The notes below the pieces were generated by a model. That model did not search any database, was not told the origin of the DNA, and worked only from the letters and a program-made list of their open reading frames with translations. The translations under genes were made by a program, and so were the position numbers. Source: an uncultured Prevotella sp. (GTDB taxonomy: Bacteria; Bacteroidota; Bacteroidia; Bacteroidales; Bacteroidaceae). From it: a stretch of 61,031 bases of DNA. Of the stretch, positions 15,671 to 24,884 are shown piece by piece (the first letter of the stretch is position 1; each line of letters starts with the position of its first letter). The stretch lies in the NCBI GenBank assembly GCA_900318395.1, contig ONKL01000011.1:1-61031 (forward strand). Reading direction: 5' to 3'.

Positions 15671-17713
15671 TTATTCAGTTCCTCCTCCATTTCCATCTCC
15701 TTCACCTTCTTCCTCTACAATTCCCAATTTGATCTCCGTTGACGTAGGAGCATCGTCCTCAGAGAGTTTCGCACTAAGCTTCGCCGTCGAGGGAGCACCG
15801 GGCACGGCGATACCATCGCTGATGTTCTTACTTTTAAACGATGTTTTCGCCTCAATATTGTCGGCGGTCGCCTTTTTCATCGTCACATCGGCCTTGAAGT
15901 CACTCTTGCCATTGATGGTGTTGTCACCATAGAACTCGGCCTTCGAGCCGCTGAGGGCTACATTACCGCCATTCAGCTGAACCACAGCCTTGGCATCACC
16001 CTGCTGCATCTCAGCAGTCGTCTTGCCAAAGATTGCCGTCTTATCCGAGGATACCAGCAGTGTCGAGCTCTGGCTGTCGCTCTTAGTACGGCCGATATAC
16101 ATATTGTCGGCAACGAGCACCATGTTACCGCCCGAGGTAAGGCTAGAGTCCTGACCCTTGTCGTCGAGTTCCATCGCCTTCACATGCACATCCTTGCCGT
16201 TGACGACAACCTGACCAAGGGCCTTGTAGTCCTTATCGATCGACAACAAACTCAAGTCCTTGGCTGTCAAGGTCATCGCACCCGTTGCCGAGCCGTCCTT
16301 GTCTTTTGATGAGAGGAACACGTCAAGCGCCTTCATATCGATTGAACCCGTCTGATTACCGTCCTTGTCGGCAGCGGTCATCTTCATCTTGTCAGCTACC
16401 AGGTTGAAGCTACCCGTACTGTTACCTTCGGTATCTGTAGCTTGCAGATCCATATCCTGCATCCGCACATAGAACTTACCATCAGCCGTCAGGTTCGATT
16501 CCGTATACTCTCCATCAGCCATATTGTAATCGACAGCCGTGAATGACACTTCCTTGGAAGACACCCTAAAACTACCTCCTGTGGCATAATCTCCGTCGCC
16601 TGGATTTTCAGCTCCTTCAGTATAGGTCGGAACCACGGTCGAGATGCTCACGTCGCCCGTATGGATGCTCACATAGCTATCATCTATGAGAGTGCCATCA
16701 GCCTTCGTAGTATTAATACTCAACTTACCCGTTTGAATATTGACGGCCGCTTCGGCATTGGTTCGGATATTGCCGTCACCATCCATAGACGTCAGAGATA
16801 TCTGTTCACCAATCAACGACAATGAGGCATCGGTAGTGTTATCCGTAAAGCTATCCTTCTCGTTATTCAAGGCAGTCTTTTCATTCTCTAAACAGGTAAT
16901 CTTGCGGTTCACCTCGGCTAAGGCAGAGATAGTCCTGACGCAATCCTCAATGGCAGGCAACAGTTTCGGAATAATCTCTTTATAGTCTTTCTGCAAATCC
17001 AGCAGATCACCGATATTTGAACGCACATCCAAAGAACTGTCGGTCAGGTCGTCCATATCCTCCAAAATATCCTTAAGATCGTCGGTAATCGTTTCCACCT
17101 CATCAATACGATCAGAGGCATCCGACTCCAGACCTGATTTCTCTTCGTTCAGTGCTGAGATCATATTTGCGATGGAGGTTCCGCGTACATCCACGGACTT
17201 TGAAGCATCAATTTCCATCTGACCATCGGCATGAATTTTCACGCCACACCCAATACCAACAGGCGACTGGGAGAAACAGCCGTCGCAGTCATTACTCTGA
17301 ATCACTATATTTCGAGCCTGACTTACTACCGATGAGCCTGGATGCACCACATCCTCCAGTCCATCCGTACCTGGATCGACGGCTATCTGTGCGATGTTGG
17401 TGGCACGGCTCTTCACATAGCCAGCCACACCCGAGCCCTCCAGGTTCACCGCGTTACCACGAATGGTGATGGTGGAACCGCTCTCCGACCACAGCATACC
17501 CGTGCTGTCAACATTGCCGATGATAATTTCAGGCGCCGAGAGCACAATACGATGGTCGTCATGGATATACTGCCCCTGAGCCAGACGAGTGAATATCTCA
17601 TGCTTAATCTGCTGGATCTCCGCTTTCTGAGTGCGGATCTCATCAAGATCTTTCTCTACACTATCTTTGAAATCCTGGAGTATAGATTTCCAATCAGAAA
17701 ATGCCGTATCCAT
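15671..17713 (-). CDS. VgrG-associated beta-helix spike-like protein, module 1
   Basis: 680 residues. A coiled-coil N-terminus (about 1-45) precedes gp5-like text (IVLSAPEIIIGNVDSTG, ITIRGNAVNLEGSG) and a central helical segment (about 180-300). A long run of short beta repeats alternates (SFNLVADKMKMTAADKDGNQ, SIDMKALDVFLSSKDKDG) as in the triple-stranded beta-helix at the end of VgrG. The C-terminus carries FKSKNISDGIAVPGAP, conserved in the module 2 paralogue. It starts only 3 bp after vgrG. Inferred: a separate spike extension or cargo carrier that stacks on the VgrG helix. No toxin domain was recognised. Confidence 0.7.
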   Translation of the reverse strand: MDTAFSDWKSILQDFKDSVEKDLDEIRTQKAEIQQIKHEIFTRLAQGQYIHDDHRIVLSAPEIIIGNVDSTGMLWSESGSTITIRGNAVNLEGSGVAGYVKSRATNIAQIAVDPGTDGLEDVVHPGSSVVSQARNIVIQSNDCDGCFSQSPVGIGCGVKIHADGQMEIDASKSVDVRGTSIANMISALNEEKSGLESDASDRIDEVETITDDLKDILEDMDDLTDSSLDVRSNIGDLLDLQKDYKEIIPKLLPAIEDCVRTISALAEVNRKITCLENEKTALNNEKDSFTDNTTDASLSLIGEQISLTSMDGDGNIRTNAEAAVNIQTGKLSINTTKADGTLIDDSYVSIHTGDVSISTVVPTYTEGAENPGDGDYATGGSFRVSSKEVSFTAVDYNMADGEYTESNLTADGKFYVRMQDMDLQATDTEGNSTGSFNLVADKMKMTAADKDGNQTGSIDMKALDVFLSSKDKDGSATGAMTLTAKDLSLLSIDKDYKALGQVVVNGKDVHVKAMELDDKGQDSSLTSGGNMVLVADNMYIGRTKSDSQSSTLLVSSDKTAIFGKTTAEMQQGDAKAVVQLNGGNVALSGSKAEFYGDNTINGKSDFKADVTMKKATADNIEAKTSFKSKNISDGIAVPGAPSTAKLSAKLSEDDAPTSTEIKLGIVEEEGEGDGNGGGTE

Positions 17714-17716
17714 ATA

Positions 17717-20700
17717 TTAAATCTTTTTTAATTCGTTTCTAAGCTCTGTTAAATTCTCCTCATAAAAATTCCTGTTCTTCGTATAGGTCAAATTCTGATT
17801 CTCATCGAAGGATGCCGTCCTGTTTGCTGAATCCGACATCAATATCTTACCCTCAAAGCCATTTGCCCATTGCGCCTGGTCATCAATAAAACCAGAAAAC
17901 GGATTGAAATGCTCGTTTACGAAACTTGCCGCTGCCTCGATTTTAGTCGTATATTTACTTGGCATATTAAGAGATTTCACAAACTCATTCCAATAATCAT
18001 TGTTGAGGGCGTCTTTTTCTGAGTTAATCTTAGTTGACTTCGAATCTATCGACGACAAATCCTTAAGATATTTATATACAGCATAACGTGACATTGCCTT
18101 TTTCTGAGAACTCCAGAATCTATCACTATATTTCATGATCTCCTTTCCATACGTCTTTCCCTTAAGTTCGGTCAATGTCATCCTATTAATAGTATCTGTA
18201 AGTTCCAGATCCTTTATGATGCCTACAGCTGTATCCACTTCAACCTTGTCCTCATTTATCCCATTCAAGTCAAATTTGTCTTTGTCCATTGACTTTAAGT
18301 TTGTGACTGAGGTCGTAAGCTCATCTGCAGCAATACGCAATGCTTCAGAAATTTCAACTATCGGCTTTCGAGCCCTAGAAATCTTATAATGCTCCATCTG
18401 CAATTCCATATTCGCTAAAAGAAGATTATTGAGCTTTGATAAGTCTAGTTTCCCATCATCACCTATTGCATCATTCTTAAGATCCACAGGAATTTTCACT
18501 TCACCGAACTTTTCCAAATTTTCATTTACCCAATTAAAATCATCATCATCCTCAGTAAATTTCTCACTTTTATTAATGACTGTGTTAAAAGTGATCACCA
18601 TGTCATTTTCGCTATCCTTAGGGGGAATACGTTTATTAAAAGCAACGACAGCGTCACAAACTGCATCATATTTCGCATGGATATCATCAACAAGAGCATT
18701 TACGTTTTTAGCAATCAAAGTTACTGTCGTCGGAACATTAGCCAGCGACTCCTTATCTTTTATATTGGCAGTCGAATCATATCCCTTGCCATACCTGAGG
18801 CTATCAGCAGGAACCTCTGTTTTACCTTCGCCGGCCTCAATCGTAACAAACGTGGACGACTTAATATTCAACGTTCCGTTAACCGGAACAAGGAACCATT
18901 CCACGACACAACGAAGGAACGACATATCAAAGAATTCACCCACAGTCTTACTCACTACTGTATCACGAGCAGCTTCTAGTTCAGGCACAAAGGCGGCTTT
19001 AAAGACATCTTTTACCGAGTTCTGATACCAAAGTTTTTTCTCGATATTCTCACCTGATTTGATATTCAACCTATTGCTGGCTTCTATCGACACATTCTTG
19101 CCCTTAATCTCAATCTCACCATTTGGCGCTTCAATGGAAATTCCCTGGAAAGCATTCAGATTCACGGTGCCAACAGGTGACTCGATCGTGATATTACGAT
19201 CGTCGGTACTACCCGTGATCTTATAGAATCCATAACGATCAGACAATTCGAATCCGCCTCCAAAATCAGCTGACTTTTCATCGCCCATAGGCCAAGCACC
19301 AACGGCACCAGTCGGCCAGAATGACTTGGCGAAATTAAGGGGACCTAAAGTGCTGGCTACCAGACATGCACCATTGGCACCATCGGAGAACGTCAGATGA
19401 TGGCCTGTCTTCACCTTGATGCCGTGCACACCGCCATACTGGTCAAGGGGGATGGCGTTCTTCCATCGCTCATTGACGAACGGTGCAGTCAGATAGCCCA
19501 TACCATAAGGATGCTCAATGTTGCCATGCACATAGCCCACCATTACCTCGTCACCCACATTAGGCGTGAAGTTCACAGCGCCGCCATCGGTAGCCAAGGG
19601 CAGGGTGACACGGATCCACGGAGACATGTCGCCTTCGGCATCCTGCCAGGGATAGCGTACACGGATACGACCCAGAGTTCCCGGGTCAAGGTTCTCTGCC
19701 ACGAAAGCCACCTGGGGACGGGCTTCACGAATGATGATATCAGGCAATGCTGGTGGGAAAGGACAAGAGGTAGTCCAGGGATCGTAGGCTGTTGTAACAG
19801 TCTGAGGCGAAGATTCCGTCTCCGCAACTGAGAAAACGGGAATAGCCGAAACCAGCAGATGCTCCTGACCGTTCTCGTAGGAACCCTCAACGGAAATGGC
19901 CACATAATCCTTATTAGCCACCCTCAGTTTGTCGCCCAACTTGATGGGACGATAGTAGTTGCCGAAGTCCAGCCAGACAGCCTGCTCACCAACTTCCTTT
20001 TCCTTTTTCCTGATAAACTGATAGAAGAGATCGAAGAAATTGTTAAGACCACTTTCATCAAACATATTTTTTAGGTTGCTCGACAAGTTAGAACTGCCCT
20101 TATAGGTGACAAACTGCTTGTAATTCTCGTCTGATTTCTGGTCTACGTTTTCGATGAGATCGTAATTTGCCTCATCCAGCACGTTATTATAGTCCTGATT
20201 GTTTCTATGGATATCATAGATCTTCTTACTCATTTCCATGGAAATAGTAGTAATCGCTTCACCAAGCGTCTGAGACTCAAGTCCCTTGAAAATCGACTCT
20301 ATAACCATGCACTTCACCTCTTCTAACAAGGCTTCCTCGAATTCTATATATTTGTTTTTCTCCAGATCTTGATCCGTCCATTCATTAGCCGAGGTAGGAT
20401 CGGGATTATAGCGGCCGCTAGAAGAGGCATACATATCTTCAAATTCAGGCGTATGATCCAAATAGGAATGGCCGCGCTCCTCTACCGAGATGCCCTCAGA
20501 GACCACGCTCTCATAATAACGGTTCTGAACGGCATTAGGTTCAGTGGCCCAATCGATGATGATATCAGCACCATCTTTCTTTTCAATTTCGCCCTTGTCA
20601 TTCCTCTTATAATAATTCTTTTCCGACGGCTGCATACCGAGGTTCAGTTGACCATCCTCGAAGAAGAGGAACTCGCCGAAGCGGTTGGCACTCCGCACCA

Positions 20701-21466
20701 TGAACTGGTAGAAGCTCTCATTATATTGCACCAGATAGGGAATGCGCAGCTCATCTCGGCTCGTCGCCTTGGTCGATGAATCCTGATACTTCAACAGCTG
20801 CATGTGGTTAGCAACCTCTACGCAACTGAATTTCTTTGCCTCCTCCAACAGAATATCCGTATAGAGTTTTCTGGCTGTATAAGCGCGACTGTATTTATCG
20901 AGCGTCATCAGCTTATCCCTACTGAAGATACTCAACTCCACAAACAGCGACGTTTTGCCACTGACCGTACTATAAGAGGAGCGTACTTTATAGACAAAAT
21001 AGTTTTGAGCGACCTTAGTTTTGTCGATCTCCAGTTCCACGCTGGCACCTTTAAGCAGATTGATCTTCTCACTATCAATCATCTCGACAGGCTTGAAATG
21101 TCCCTTTTCGGTCTTTTCTTCAACATTTGTTTTCCCATCTGCTAAAGTCGTAGTTTCCTTTGTCTTAACATCTGTCCGTTCCTGCACGACACCCACCTGG
21201 AGGTTGGCCAGAATCTGGCAAGGCTCATAGACCTTCTTCTTGTATTCCAACTTTGTGAGAGTGACATCAAACGAGCATACGTTGGTGGTAGTTTTCTCGG
21301 TCAAGATCTTCGCGCCCGTTGAAGGATCAACCGACTCACTTTTTTCGGTATAAACGTTTTTCTTATCCTCAAGTTGGAAGGTCTGCGACTCTATTAACGA
21401 CAACCCTTTCCCTTTTTGGTGATTGTCATTATAGATATATAGTCTTACGTCTCTAGATTCTGCCAT
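17717..21466 (-). CDS. vgrG: T6SS spike protein VgrG (TssI), copy 1
   Basis: 1,249 residues. VgrG trimers form the spike on the Hcp tube. The gp27-like part contains PYLVQYNESFYQFMVRSANR and GEFLFFEDG (about 243-272). The OB-fold lies near 590-690 (LGRIRVRYPWQD, PNVGDEVMVGYVHGNIEHPYG). The gp5 repeat region follows (GEIEIKGKNVSIEASNRLNI). A helical extension of about 400 residues then ends near FEGKILMSDSANRTASFDEN and shares this closing motif with the second VgrG, so it looks structural rather than a variable toxin. Operon order: Hcp-fold genes, vgrG, beta-helix gene, RRF-like gene, PAAR-like gene. Confidence 0.93.
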   Translation of the reverse strand: MAESRDVRLYIYNDNHQKGKGLSLIESQTFQLEDKKNVYTEKSESVDPSTGAKILTEKTTTNVCSFDVTLTKLEYKKKVYEPCQILANLQVGVVQERTDVKTKETTTLADGKTNVEEKTEKGHFKPVEMIDSEKINLLKGASVELEIDKTKVAQNYFVYKVRSSYSTVSGKTSLFVELSIFSRDKLMTLDKYSRAYTARKLYTDILLEEAKKFSCVEVANHMQLLKYQDSSTKATSRDELRIPYLVQYNESFYQFMVRSANRFGEFLFFEDGQLNLGMQPSEKNYYKRNDKGEIEKKDGADIIIDWATEPNAVQNRYYESVVSEGISVEERGHSYLDHTPEFEDMYASSSGRYNPDPTSANEWTDQDLEKNKYIEFEEALLEEVKCMVIESIFKGLESQTLGEAITTISMEMSKKIYDIHRNNQDYNNVLDEANYDLIENVDQKSDENYKQFVTYKGSSNLSSNLKNMFDESGLNNFFDLFYQFIRKKEKEVGEQAVWLDFGNYYRPIKLGDKLRVANKDYVAISVEGSYENGQEHLLVSAIPVFSVAETESSPQTVTTAYDPWTTSCPFPPALPDIIIREARPQVAFVAENLDPGTLGRIRVRYPWQDAEGDMSPWIRVTLPLATDGGAVNFTPNVGDEVMVGYVHGNIEHPYGMGYLTAPFVNERWKNAIPLDQYGGVHGIKVKTGHHLTFSDGANGACLVASTLGPLNFAKSFWPTGAVGAWPMGDEKSADFGGGFELSDRYGFYKITGSTDDRNITIESPVGTVNLNAFQGISIEAPNGEIEIKGKNVSIEASNRLNIKSGENIEKKLWYQNSVKDVFKAAFVPELEAARDTVVSKTVGEFFDMSFLRCVVEWFLVPVNGTLNIKSSTFVTIEAGEGKTEVPADSLRYGKGYDSTANIKDKESLANVPTTVTLIAKNVNALVDDIHAKYDAVCDAVVAFNKRIPPKDSENDMVITFNTVINKSEKFTEDDDDFNWVNENLEKFGEVKIPVDLKNDAIGDDGKLDLSKLNNLLLANMELQMEHYKISRARKPIVEISEALRIAADELTTSVTNLKSMDKDKFDLNGINEDKVEVDTAVGIIKDLELTDTINRMTLTELKGKTYGKEIMKYSDRFWSSQKKAMSRYAVYKYLKDLSSIDSKSTKINSEKDALNNDYWNEFVKSLNMPSKYTTKIEAAASFVNEHFNPFSGFIDDQAQWANGFEGKILMSDSANRTASFDENQNLTYTKNRNFYEENLTELRNELKKI

Positions 21467-21484
21467 AGTGGTTTATAGTTTATA

Positions 21485-22048
21485 CTAATCCTTAGTTATT
21501 TCCAGTTTCTTGTTATTCTGTTCCTCATTACCCAGGTAAGTGATGGAACCCAGCAGCAGCGTAATCCTGAGCAATATCTGATCGCTCAAAGGCCTTCTGG
21601 AGCCTTTAACGTCAGTTCCTGCAGTCTGGCCTTCTGCATCAGTAGTCGGATTACCGTCTTGCGTGATGCCCTTGCTGAAATCTTCCTTCACGTCTACTAC
21701 GTAGCCTCTCGTCACCATGGCATCATCAAAACCCGTCAGGCTATCACCTTCTTTAAAGGAAGCGTTGAAGATAAAGGTGAACTCGAAGAGCTCGTTCTGA
21801 CCAAGCTGCTCGTAGAATATCTTACTGTCATCGGGATGACCGAGTCGGATGGTGAACTCAAGTTCCGTCGGAGTAACCCCGCCATAGGGGATGCCCGCAT
21901 CATTACGGTTACGCTGACATTTATATGTGAAGTGCTGTATGGTGAGACATTTTTCCTTCGCCACTGTCCACTGGTTGGAATCATACCTGCACTCCATGAG
22001 ATTCCCAGTATAGAGGATCGCTTTTAAATAATCTGAAACGATAAACAT
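21485..22048 (-). CDS. Hcp-fold protein next to VgrG (B type), module 1
   Basis: 187 residues from MFIVSDYLKAIL. This start at 22048 aligns with the module 2 paralogue (MATLLSNELKAVV) and avoids overlap with the upstream gene; a longer frame from 22090 is rejected. The core KCLTIQHFTYKCQRNRNDAG, then YGGVTPTELEFTIRLGHPDD, and FEFTFIFNA resembles the strand order of TssD/Hcp proteins, followed by a variable linker and LRITLLLGSITYLGNE. Probably an adaptor or specialised ring between the Hcp tube and VgrG; the function is inferred from position only. Confidence 0.68.
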   Translation of the reverse strand: MFIVSDYLKAILYTGNLMECRYDSNQWTVAKEKCLTIQHFTYKCQRNRNDAGIPYGGVTPTELEFTIRLGHPDDSKIFYEQLGQNELFEFTFIFNASFKEGDSLTGFDDAMVTRGYVVDVKEDFSKGITQDGNPTTDAEGQTAGTDVKGSRRPLSDQILLRITLLLGSITYLGNEEQNNKKLEITKD

Positions 22049-22070
22049 AGCTGTGTTGGATTTAGTGGAT

Positions 22071-22490
22071 TTAGAATGCCGTACTGGCATAAAGGTTTTT
22101 GAACTCGGTCTGATTGACGGTTATCTTATCAGCAACAATTGCCAACCTGAAAAAGCGTCTGCGCTGGATATTGATATGATATACTTCTTCTAAGGAATAG
22201 CAATAGGCACCCTCAAACTCGATAGTTTTCTCACTACTGGCCTCTGCTGTCTTCGACGGAATGTCGAAGATGACACGCCCATTCTGTGGTTCGTTATTGA
22301 TAAACCACTCCTGCAGTCGCAGGTCGCTCTTGCCTGGTGCTTCCACGACCACTTCCACCTTCTCACACCGTGCGTCGGTGTCGGGTCTGAAGTGGTTGTA
22401 GTGCCTCATAAAATGCAAGTGGCAGTCTGCCACGTTATATACATGATCTGAGTTTTTGTCGCCAAACTGCAATTTCGATGAAAAAGCCAT
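22071..22490 (-). CDS. TssD/Hcp-fold protein next to VgrG (A type), module 1
   Basis: 139 residues. The start (FSSKLQFGDKNSDHVYNVAD) and the body (CEKVEVVVEAPGKSDLRLQE, WFINNEPQNGRVIFDI) match the Bacteroidetes TssD pattern, in which a strand pair is followed by a short helix ending in EWF or similar. It closely parallels the 137-residue protein that opens module 2. It lies after the hcp pair, separated by a strong hairpin, and 22 bp before the B-type gene. Likely a spike-proximal Hcp-like ring or a VgrG chaperone. Confidence 0.75.
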   Translation of the reverse strand: MAFSSKLQFGDKNSDHVYNVADCHLHFMRHYNHFRPDTDARCEKVEVVVEAPGKSDLRLQEWFINNEPQNGRVIFDIPSKTAEASSEKTIEFEGAYCYSLEEVYHINIQRRRFFRLAIVADKITVNQTEFKNLYASTAF

Positions 22491-22521
22491 ATTAATACCT
22501 TATTATATTTATACGATAAGT

Positions 22522-22560
22522 CCCATCTGACCTCTGTCGCCAAGGACGAGGCCAGATGGG
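22522..22560. terminator. strong hairpin between hcp genes and the VgrG module (attenuator or mRNA stabiliser)
   Basis: CCCATCTG at 22522-22529 pairs with CAGATGGG at 22553-22560; inside it CCTC (22531-22534) pairs with GAGG (22548-22551), with one mismatch between the arms. On the minus strand it follows the second hcp stop by about 20 bp. No good T-run follows, so it is more likely a 3'-stabilising or partially terminating element than a full stop of the operon. Confidence 0.6.
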
Positions 22561-22578
22561 TAAAGATATCCAAGAAGT

Positions 22579-22977
22579 TTACTTCCAGGGGTTCTCATAT
22601 GCTACAGGACCGTTCTCGAGCTTCTGGCAGCTGAGGGTTACCTCCTCGTAGTGCTCCTCGCCGTCTGCCCAATACTCCTTGTAGTGTACGCAGTAGCAAC
22701 CAGTGCCCTTCAGCTGTTTCATGGCTGAACCGTCCTTGGTGTTCTGGAAGTCTACCGTCAAATCACGGGGATCAGCGGGGTTGATCATCCAGTTGAGCAA
22801 CTCGGGATTACCATCATTGAGGGCCTTCACACGGATGGTGATCTGTCCACCACGTACGATACCTGCTACCTGACCTTCTGTATCAGTTGCCTGATTGAAC
22901 TTGTAGTCTACCAACAAGACCTCGCGCTCTGCAAAATCCTTAACCTTCAAAACTACCGGTGTTACATTATCTGCCAT
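22579..22977 (-). CDS. hcp: T6SS tube protein Hcp (TssD), copy 2
   Basis: 132 residues. Hcp hexamers stack into the inner tube that is expelled with the spike. The protein opens TPVVLKVKDFAEREVLLVDY and contains VRGGQITIRVKALNDGNPEL and EEVTLSCQKLENGPVAYENP, matching its tandem neighbour, which is the first copy. The closing xxYENPWK motif is typical of Bacteroidetes TssD. It is followed by a strong hairpin that may favour high tube-protein levels. Confidence 0.9.
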   Translation of the reverse strand: MADNVTPVVLKVKDFAEREVLLVDYKFNQATDTEGQVAGIVRGGQITIRVKALNDGNPELLNWMINPADPRDLTVDFQNTKDGSAMKQLKGTGCYCVHYKEYWADGEEHYEEVTLSCQKLENGPVAYENPWK

Positions 22978-23025
22978 AATCTACAATTTTATTGCTTAAT
23001 GATAAATTTATAACTATCTCAAGTA

Positions 23026-23418
23026 TTAAGCCCACTCGTTCTCGAACTTAACTGAGCCAACCTCGATATTCTGACAAGAGATGAGGATCTCCTCATAGTG
23101 GCCTAACTTATCTTCCCACTTCTCCTCGAAGTCTACACAGTAAGCGCCAGAGAACTTAATCTCCTTCATCACCTTCAAGGTCTTGGTCTCAAGGAACTGT
23201 ACTGATCCGTCCTTCTTCAGGAAGCGGTCGCACATCCAAGCCATGAGCTCGGGAGTTCCGTCGTTAAGAGCCTTTACACGTACACGAAGCATCTGGAAAC
23301 GGGGGATACCTGTCATCTGTCCCTCACGGTCGGTCTCCTGATCAAACTCGTAAGATACCATCTGAACCTCGCGATCCTTGTAGTCTGCAACTTTTAATAC
23401 AACTGGTGTCTTTGCCAT
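23026..23418 (-). CDS. hcp: T6SS tube protein Hcp (TssD), copy 1
   Basis: 130 residues, tandem paralogue of the next gene (shared LKV.D...REV..V.Y.F.Q.TD.EGQ and VKALNDG.PEL). It ends EILISCQNIEVGSVKFENEW, the common TssD ending. It lies 57 bp downstream of tssC, so sheath and tube are made from one transcript. The two copies differ enough to allow mixed or layered tubes. Confidence 0.9.
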   Translation of the reverse strand: MAKTPVVLKVADYKDREVQMVSYEFDQETDREGQMTGIPRFQMLRVRVKALNDGTPELMAWMCDRFLKKDGSVQFLETKTLKVMKEIKFSGAYCVDFEEKWEDKLGHYEEILISCQNIEVGSVKFENEWA

Positions 23419-23475
23419 AATTGTTTTAATTTAAATGATTAATATTATAGTTATAAGTCACTGGAATCCAACTAT

Positions 23476-24840
23476 TTATGCGCTTGCCATAGCAGCTTCC
23501 TTTGCCTTCTTGTCGGCTGCAACCTTGATCACAAAGTTCTTGGCTGCATAGAACGGAGTCAGCGTGATGTCGCAAGTGATCTGCTTGGTTATAGGATCCT
23601 GGCGCGGCTCACCGATCTCGTAGTTCTGGAAGAGGTTACCATAACCCTTATACTGGTTGAGGAACTCCTGAATCTTCGACTTCAGATTCTTCGGACTGTT
23701 AAACGGATCCCAGTTCTCCAGTGCCACCTCGTGAACGAAGTTCATCAGCACCTTCTTCACCCAGTCGAATACGCGAACGATAGGATACTCCTTCATGGCG
23801 TCGAGGTCACCGTTGTACAATGTGGTGTTATTGAATGCCATCACGCGGCCCTCAGAGTAAACCATTGGAATCACCTGGTTGTCCATCAGGGCAGCGATCT
23901 CCGACTTCAGCAGGTCGCTCTTCACACCCTTCACACCGTCGAGTGTACCATACTTCTTACCACCGGCACCCTGAGCCATATTGGCGGTCTCGTCGTAGAG
24001 CTTACCGCAGAGGGCAGCAGCAGGTGCGATATAGAAGGCCTTCTGATCCTCCTCGTCGCTCGACATCTTCTCTGCCTCACGACCTACGAGCCAGTTAGCG
24101 GTCATCACCACGTTCATCAGGCACTGGTCGCTGTCGCGATAACCCTCGGTGTTAGCCTGCAGGTCGTCGAATGAGTACTCGTCAGCGTGGTCAGTCAGCA
24201 GCATCACTTTATACTTGAATGCCATCTTAGCCCACTGCAACAGGTCAACCTTGTCTGTAAGTACAGCACCAGGCACACATACGAGACTGTAGGCATCCTT
24301 CAGGCTCAAACGGTCGAAACCATTGCGGAGGATGTTCTCAACCTCACCTGCGAAGCCAGAATCTGCATCAGCGATATCCTCTTTCAGTACGTTGATGATA
24401 CGCAGGTTCTTCACCTTGTCGGTACCACAGGTCTTGAAGAATGAGTCGAGCTGACGGTAGCTACGCTCCAGGTTCTGTGTAGCGTAGAGAGCATCTGTGA
24501 TACCCTGCTTCAGCACTTCTGTATACTTTTCCTCGTCCTTCTTACAAGCGTCAGCAAAGCCTGTTGCGCTGTCGATGCTGTCGTCAGCGAGCAACTCCAA
24601 CCAACGAGCGATCTCCTTCTTCAGGCCCTCACGCTTCTCCTTGAAGCGCTTGTCCTGCAGGAACACGTCCTTAGCTGCCTTGCGGGCGGGGTTCATATTA
24701 TCAGCATCGGGCATGAAACCACGGATAGCGTTAAAGCCACCAAACGATTTCAGCAAGTCTTTTTTACCTTCTTTCTCCTGAAGCTCGGCACCAGCCTGAC
24801 TGGCGGTTGCCTGGGCTTTCTGCATTTCAGTATCTGCCAT
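23476..24840 (-). CDS. tssC: T6SS sheath large subunit TssC
   Basis: 454 residues, typical for TssC (VipB). With TssB it builds the contractile sheath around the Hcp tube. Recognised segments are an N-terminal linker, LNAIRGF-like GGFNAIRGFMPDADNMNPAR, NLERSYRQLDSFFKTC, and the C-terminal core (YPIVRVFDWVKKVLMNFVHE, PKNLKSKIQEFLNQYKGYG, CDITLTPFYAAKNFVIKV), which ends in the sheath handshake domain. An AraC-like gene separates it from tssB, which is unusual because the two sheath genes are normally adjacent. Confidence 0.94.
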   Translation of the reverse strand: MADTEMQKAQATASQAGAELQEKEGKKDLLKSFGGFNAIRGFMPDADNMNPARKAAKDVFLQDKRFKEKREGLKKEIARWLELLADDSIDSATGFADACKKDEEKYTEVLKQGITDALYATQNLERSYRQLDSFFKTCGTDKVKNLRIINVLKEDIADADSGFAGEVENILRNGFDRLSLKDAYSLVCVPGAVLTDKVDLLQWAKMAFKYKVMLLTDHADEYSFDDLQANTEGYRDSDQCLMNVVMTANWLVGREAEKMSSDEEDQKAFYIAPAAALCGKLYDETANMAQGAGGKKYGTLDGVKGVKSDLLKSEIAALMDNQVIPMVYSEGRVMAFNNTTLYNGDLDAMKEYPIVRVFDWVKKVLMNFVHEVALENWDPFNSPKNLKSKIQEFLNQYKGYGNLFQNYEIGEPRQDPITKQITCDITLTPFYAAKNFVIKVAADKKAKEAAMASA

Positions 24841-24884
24841 AATTGTTTTGAATGTTTAATCTTTATAAATATAAATATGTGTCC

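Noticed and set aside
17717-18900. C-terminal toxin domain on VgrG 1
   Set aside because: The extension is shared with VgrG 2, ends in the same type of motif, and shows no catalytic motif.
22049-22090. N-terminal extension of the B-type Hcp-fold protein
   Set aside because: Overlaps the preceding gene and is absent from the paralogue.
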